Source: Fimbriimonadales bacterium | Lineage (GTDB): Bacteria > Armatimonadota > Fimbriimonadia > Fimbriimonadales > GBS-DC | Direction: 5' to 3' | NCBI GenBank assembly: GCA_026416065.1 | Contig: JAOAFW010000147.1 | Coordinates: 1 to 7,811, forward strand | DNA length: 7,811 nucleotides | In this document: positions 6,109 through 7,811 of the stretch, piece by piece | Layout: every line of letters begins with the position of its first letter | Numbering within the stretch: the stretch's first letter is position 1 | Translations under genes and position numbers: made by a program | Notes under the pieces: generated by a model | Told to the model about the DNA's origin: nothing | Database searches by the model: none | Seen by the model: only the letters and a program-made list of their open reading frames with translations

Positions 6109-6831
6109 ATGGAAACTTTGGCAGGTCAAGTAGCATTGGTTACAGGTGGCGGGCGGGGCATCGGCGCGGAGACCGCGGCGCTACTGGCGCAGCGGGGCGC
6201 CACCGTCGTCTTAGTAGCGCGTACGCAGTCTCAACTGGAAGCGACGACCCAACGGATTCGCGACGCGGGCGGTAAGGCTTACTGGTTCACAGCAGATGTG
6301 TCTGAGGAGGGCGCGCTGCGCGAAGCAGTTCAAGGCGCACTCGGAATCACAGGAAACATCGATGTGCTGGTCAATAACGCAGGGTTCATTCAGTCCGTGG
6401 GCACAATTGAGACAAGTGACCCTGCAGAGTGGTGGCGCACGCTGGAGGGCAACATGAAGGGGCTGTATCTGGCGACGCGCCTGGTGCTGCCGCACATGCT
6501 GGCGCAAGGGCGTGGTCAGATCCTGAATGTGCTTTCGGTGGCGGGCGCACGGGCGTTCGCGGGGCTGAGCGCATACAGCTGCGCCAAAGCCGCTGGACTG
6601 ATGTTCACGCGCGTGTTAGCTAAAGAGGTGCGCAAACGCGGCGTGCGCGTAATGGCGATTCTGCCCGGCGCAGTGGATACCGCCATCTGGGGCGAAGACG
6701 GCAATATCCCAGAACGCGAAAAAATGATCCGCCCAGAAACCGTGGCGCAGATTGTTGTGCAGATGCTAACGACTCCGGCAGACGCCACGATCGATGAAAT
6801 GCTGGTGCTGCCTCAAGAAGGAATCCTGTGA
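6109..6831 (+). CDS. Short-chain dehydrogenase/reductase (classical SDR)
   Basis: A complete 240-residue classical SDR, a cytoplasmic NAD(P)-dependent oxidoreductase. The Rossmann glycine motif TGGGRGIG is at 12-19, the adenine-contact Asp at 63 (ADV) and NNAG at 89-92. The catalytic tetrad is complete: Asn115, Ser143, Tyr156 and Lys160 (YSCAK). Arg38 after the second strand (LVAR) favours NADP(H) over NAD(H). The closest broad class is 3-oxoacyl-ACP reductase (FabG)-like SDRs, but the substrate cannot be told. The PGAVDTAIW segment (186-194) and the C-terminus VLPQEGIL are usual for this class. The start at 6109 is where the family N-terminus begins (METLAGQVALVTGG); the frame stays open back to 5632, but that extension is antisense to the ALDH-like gene and has no family similarity. 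The gene stands alone, divergent from the ALDH-like operon. Confidence 0.9.
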   Translation: METLAGQVALVTGGGRGIGAETAALLAQRGATVVLVARTQSQLEATTQRIRDAGGKAYWFTADVSEEGALREAVQGALGITGNIDVLVNNAGFIQSVGTIETSDPAEWWRTLEGNMKGLYLATRLVLPHMLAQGRGQILNVLSVAGARAFAGLSAYSCAKAAGLMFTRVLAKEVRKRGVRVMAILPGAVDTAIWGEDGNIPEREKMIRPETVAQIVVQMLTTPADATIDEMLVLPQEGIL

Positions 6832-7054
6832 GAACGGATTGCCGCCTTAAACGCCATCAGAAGTGCGGCGATTGAGCGATCGGTTGTTGAGAAAGTGAGC
6901 GGGTCTTCGCGCGGGGGATCCGCCGACGAACTGGTGCGATACAGGCTTCCAGCCACTGTGTACGCCGTCGGCGAGACACCCAAGCCACGCTCCGATGCCG
7001 TCGATAGGGACTGCTACGACGCGCAACAGAAGTGTTTGCACAGTCTCGGAGAAA
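6832..7054. other. Convergent intergenic gap with a decayed hairpin repeat
   Basis: This 223-nt gap between the converging SDR and TPR genes holds no gene I can support. A nested inverted repeat covers 6921-6973: outer arms CGCCGACG (6921-6928) and CGTCGGCG (6966-6973) pair perfectly over eight bases. Inner segments GCG/CGC and ACAG/CTGT continue the stem around CAGGCTTCCAGCC. One frame through it reads CDTGFQPL, like the TGFQPV signature I associate with dispersed intergenic repeats. A second weak stem pairs ATTGCCGC (6838-6845) with GCGGCGAT (6865-6872) over 19 nt. Neither has a T-tract. A TTG-started 75-codon frame on the - strand (7074-6847) lacks support. Confidence 0.45.
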
Positions 7055-7774
7055 TCAATCCCCAAGGTCTTCAATAATCTGCATGCGCTCTTTGAGGATC
7101 TCGGTTTCGCCGAGCAGGGCGATGGCTTTTTCGGTGATGGCGCGCGCTTCTTCGGCGGAGCCGAGCCAGTGGAGCATGCCTGCAGTGATGTCGTACAGAT
7201 CCTCGAACACGGACTGCATGGTGCGTGCGCTGGGAGTATACGCCCACTCGGAGCGCGCCAGCGACTGCCACGCGCGCAGGATGTAGGGATAGGCGCGTTC
7301 CGGGTTGCCTTCCGAGAGCGCGAGCTGCGCCAAGCCCAAAAACGCCTCGATGCTGTTGGGATAATGACGCAGTACCTGCAGGTACGCCGTCCACGCCTCG
7401 TGCAGGTCGCCGATTTCGTGTTGCAGGATTTCCGCGCGGCGTATCAGCGGGAAGAAGCCTTTCGGCTCCAGGCGCAGCCACTGGTCGATGTATTGCAGGG
7501 CGCGCTGGGGCTGTCCTGTGGCGAGGGCGCGCTCCATCAGCTCGTCCAGCGCGGCGATGGCGGTGTCCCTCGCGCGGCTCGCCACCACCGGAGCCTGTAA
7601 TAGCACCAGCGGCAGCGCAAGCTCTAACGCCGTTTCGTAGTCCTCGTCGGCAAGGCATTGCTGCGCCTCGTCGCATGCTAACGCCGACTCCAGAAGGGTT
7701 TGCACCCCTTCATGGTCTAAATGACCTTTCAACGCCTGGCGCATCCGATCGGACGAGGTCAGTTCCGTTCGCAT
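7055..7774 (-). CDS. TPR-repeat protein of unknown role
   Basis: A 239-residue all-helical protein without signal peptide or membrane segment, so probably cytoplasmic. The N-terminal part (1-85) is helical and may hold degenerate repeats (CLADEDYETALELALPLVL). Clear TPR-like pairs follow: about 85-118 (TGQPQRALQYIDQWLRLEP), 119-152 (IGDLHEAWTAYLQVLRHYPN, then IEAFLGLAQLALSEG), 153-175 (GNPERAYPYILRAWQSL) and 200-225 (GSAEEARAITEKAIALLG). TPR arrays mediate protein-protein contacts, and no partner is evident. The start is the ATG at 7774. A GTG-started version from 7807 would add 11 residues, MYKRQILYRAT, of which MYKRQ is translated sequencing adapter, so it must be discarded. The gene is complete at both ends, although its contig ends 18 genomic bases upstream. 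Confidence 0.75.
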   Translation of the reverse strand: MRTELTSSDRMRQALKGHLDHEGVQTLLESALACDEAQQCLADEDYETALELALPLVLLQAPVVASRARDTAIAALDELMERALATGQPQRALQYIDQWLRLEPKGFFPLIRRAEILQHEIGDLHEAWTAYLQVLRHYPNSIEAFLGLAQLALSEGNPERAYPYILRAWQSLARSEWAYTPSARTMQSVFEDLYDITAGMLHWLGSAEEARAITEKAIALLGETEILKERMQIIEDLGD

Positions 7775-7785
7775 TGTCGCTCTGT

Positions 7786-7791
7786 ATAATA
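7786..7791 (-). promoter_or_regulatory. Candidate -10 box for the TPR gene
   Basis: The - strand reads TATTAT ending 11 nt before the ATG at 7774, so a transcript would begin about 5 nt upstream of the start codon, with no clear Shine-Dalgarno in between. The + strand of the same place carries a perfect TATAAT (7785-7790) pointing out of the contig, which could belong to a divergent gene not assembled here. The -35 region on the - strand is lost to the adapter. Confidence 0.35.
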
Positions 7792-7792
7792 T

Positions 7793-7811
7793 CTGTCTCT
7801 TATACACATCT
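7793..7811. other. Untrimmed Tn5/Nextera mosaic-end adapter (artefact)
   Basis: CTGTCTCTTATACACATCT is identical over all 19 bases to the engineered Tn5 mosaic end used in Nextera tagmentation libraries, and it ends exactly at the window end. It differs from the natural IS50 outside and inside ends, so a real transposon boundary is unlikely. Genomic sequence therefore stops at 7792. Confidence 0.97.

Noticed and set aside
6847..7074. 75-residue - strand frame starting TTG and overlapping the TPR gene end
   Set aside because: It has a rare start codon and no Shine-Dalgarno or recognisable motif, and it crosses the hairpin repeat. A frameshifted TPR continuation is also unlikely, as no TPR pattern appears.
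7793..7811. Natural IS50/Tn5 transposon end
   Set aside because: The match is to the engineered mosaic end, not to the native outside or inside ends, and it stops exactly at the sequence end with no transposase gene nearby.

Overview
This is a GC-rich bacterial stretch carrying eight genes, one of them cut by the window's left edge, all apparently intact and closely packed. The right end is not genomic. The last 19 bases (7793-7811) match the Tn5/Nextera mosaic-end adapter exactly, so this is an assembled, probably metagenomic, contig whose end was not trimmed. The organism cannot be named firmly. MutS2, AsnRS, extended -10 promoters lying almost on the start codon, and short hairpin repeats of the TGGTPVP/TGFQP kind would fit a deep-branching group such as Armatimonadota (Deinococcota or Chloroflexota are also possible). 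This is inference with low to moderate confidence.

Layout. Left block, + strand: the 3' end of mutS2 (KOW-like and Smr domains), an orphan FtsX/MacB-type ABC permease, asparaginyl-tRNA synthetase (asnS), a two-hairpin intergenic repeat, and a small lipoprotein with PEGA-like and Ig-like (Big2-type) domains. Middle block, - strand, read right to left: a 290-residue half-length aldehyde dehydrogenase homologue lacking the catalytic residues, a membrane-anchored NTF2-like protein 2 nt downstream, and larE, which overlaps that gene by 4 nt. These three look like one operon. Right block: a classical short-chain dehydrogenase/reductase on the + strand, divergent from the operon across a 60-nt promoter gap. 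A 223-nt gap with a decayed hairpin repeat follows, then a - strand TPR protein converging on it and starting 19 nt inside the adapter boundary.

How the genes work together. The left block mixes housekeeping (asnS, mutS2) with envelope functions and shows no clear pathway. The middle operon is the most interesting part: a probable ALDH pseudoenzyme, an anchored NTF2-like protein and a LarE sulfur transferase are co-translated, but no larA, larB or larC is visible, so a shared role is unproven. asnS, the SDR gene and the TPR gene each have a TANNNT box 8-11 nt before the ATG and no Shine-Dalgarno, which suggests leaderless or nearly leaderless mRNAs. I see no CRISPR array, tRNA, rRNA, insertion sequence or defence system.
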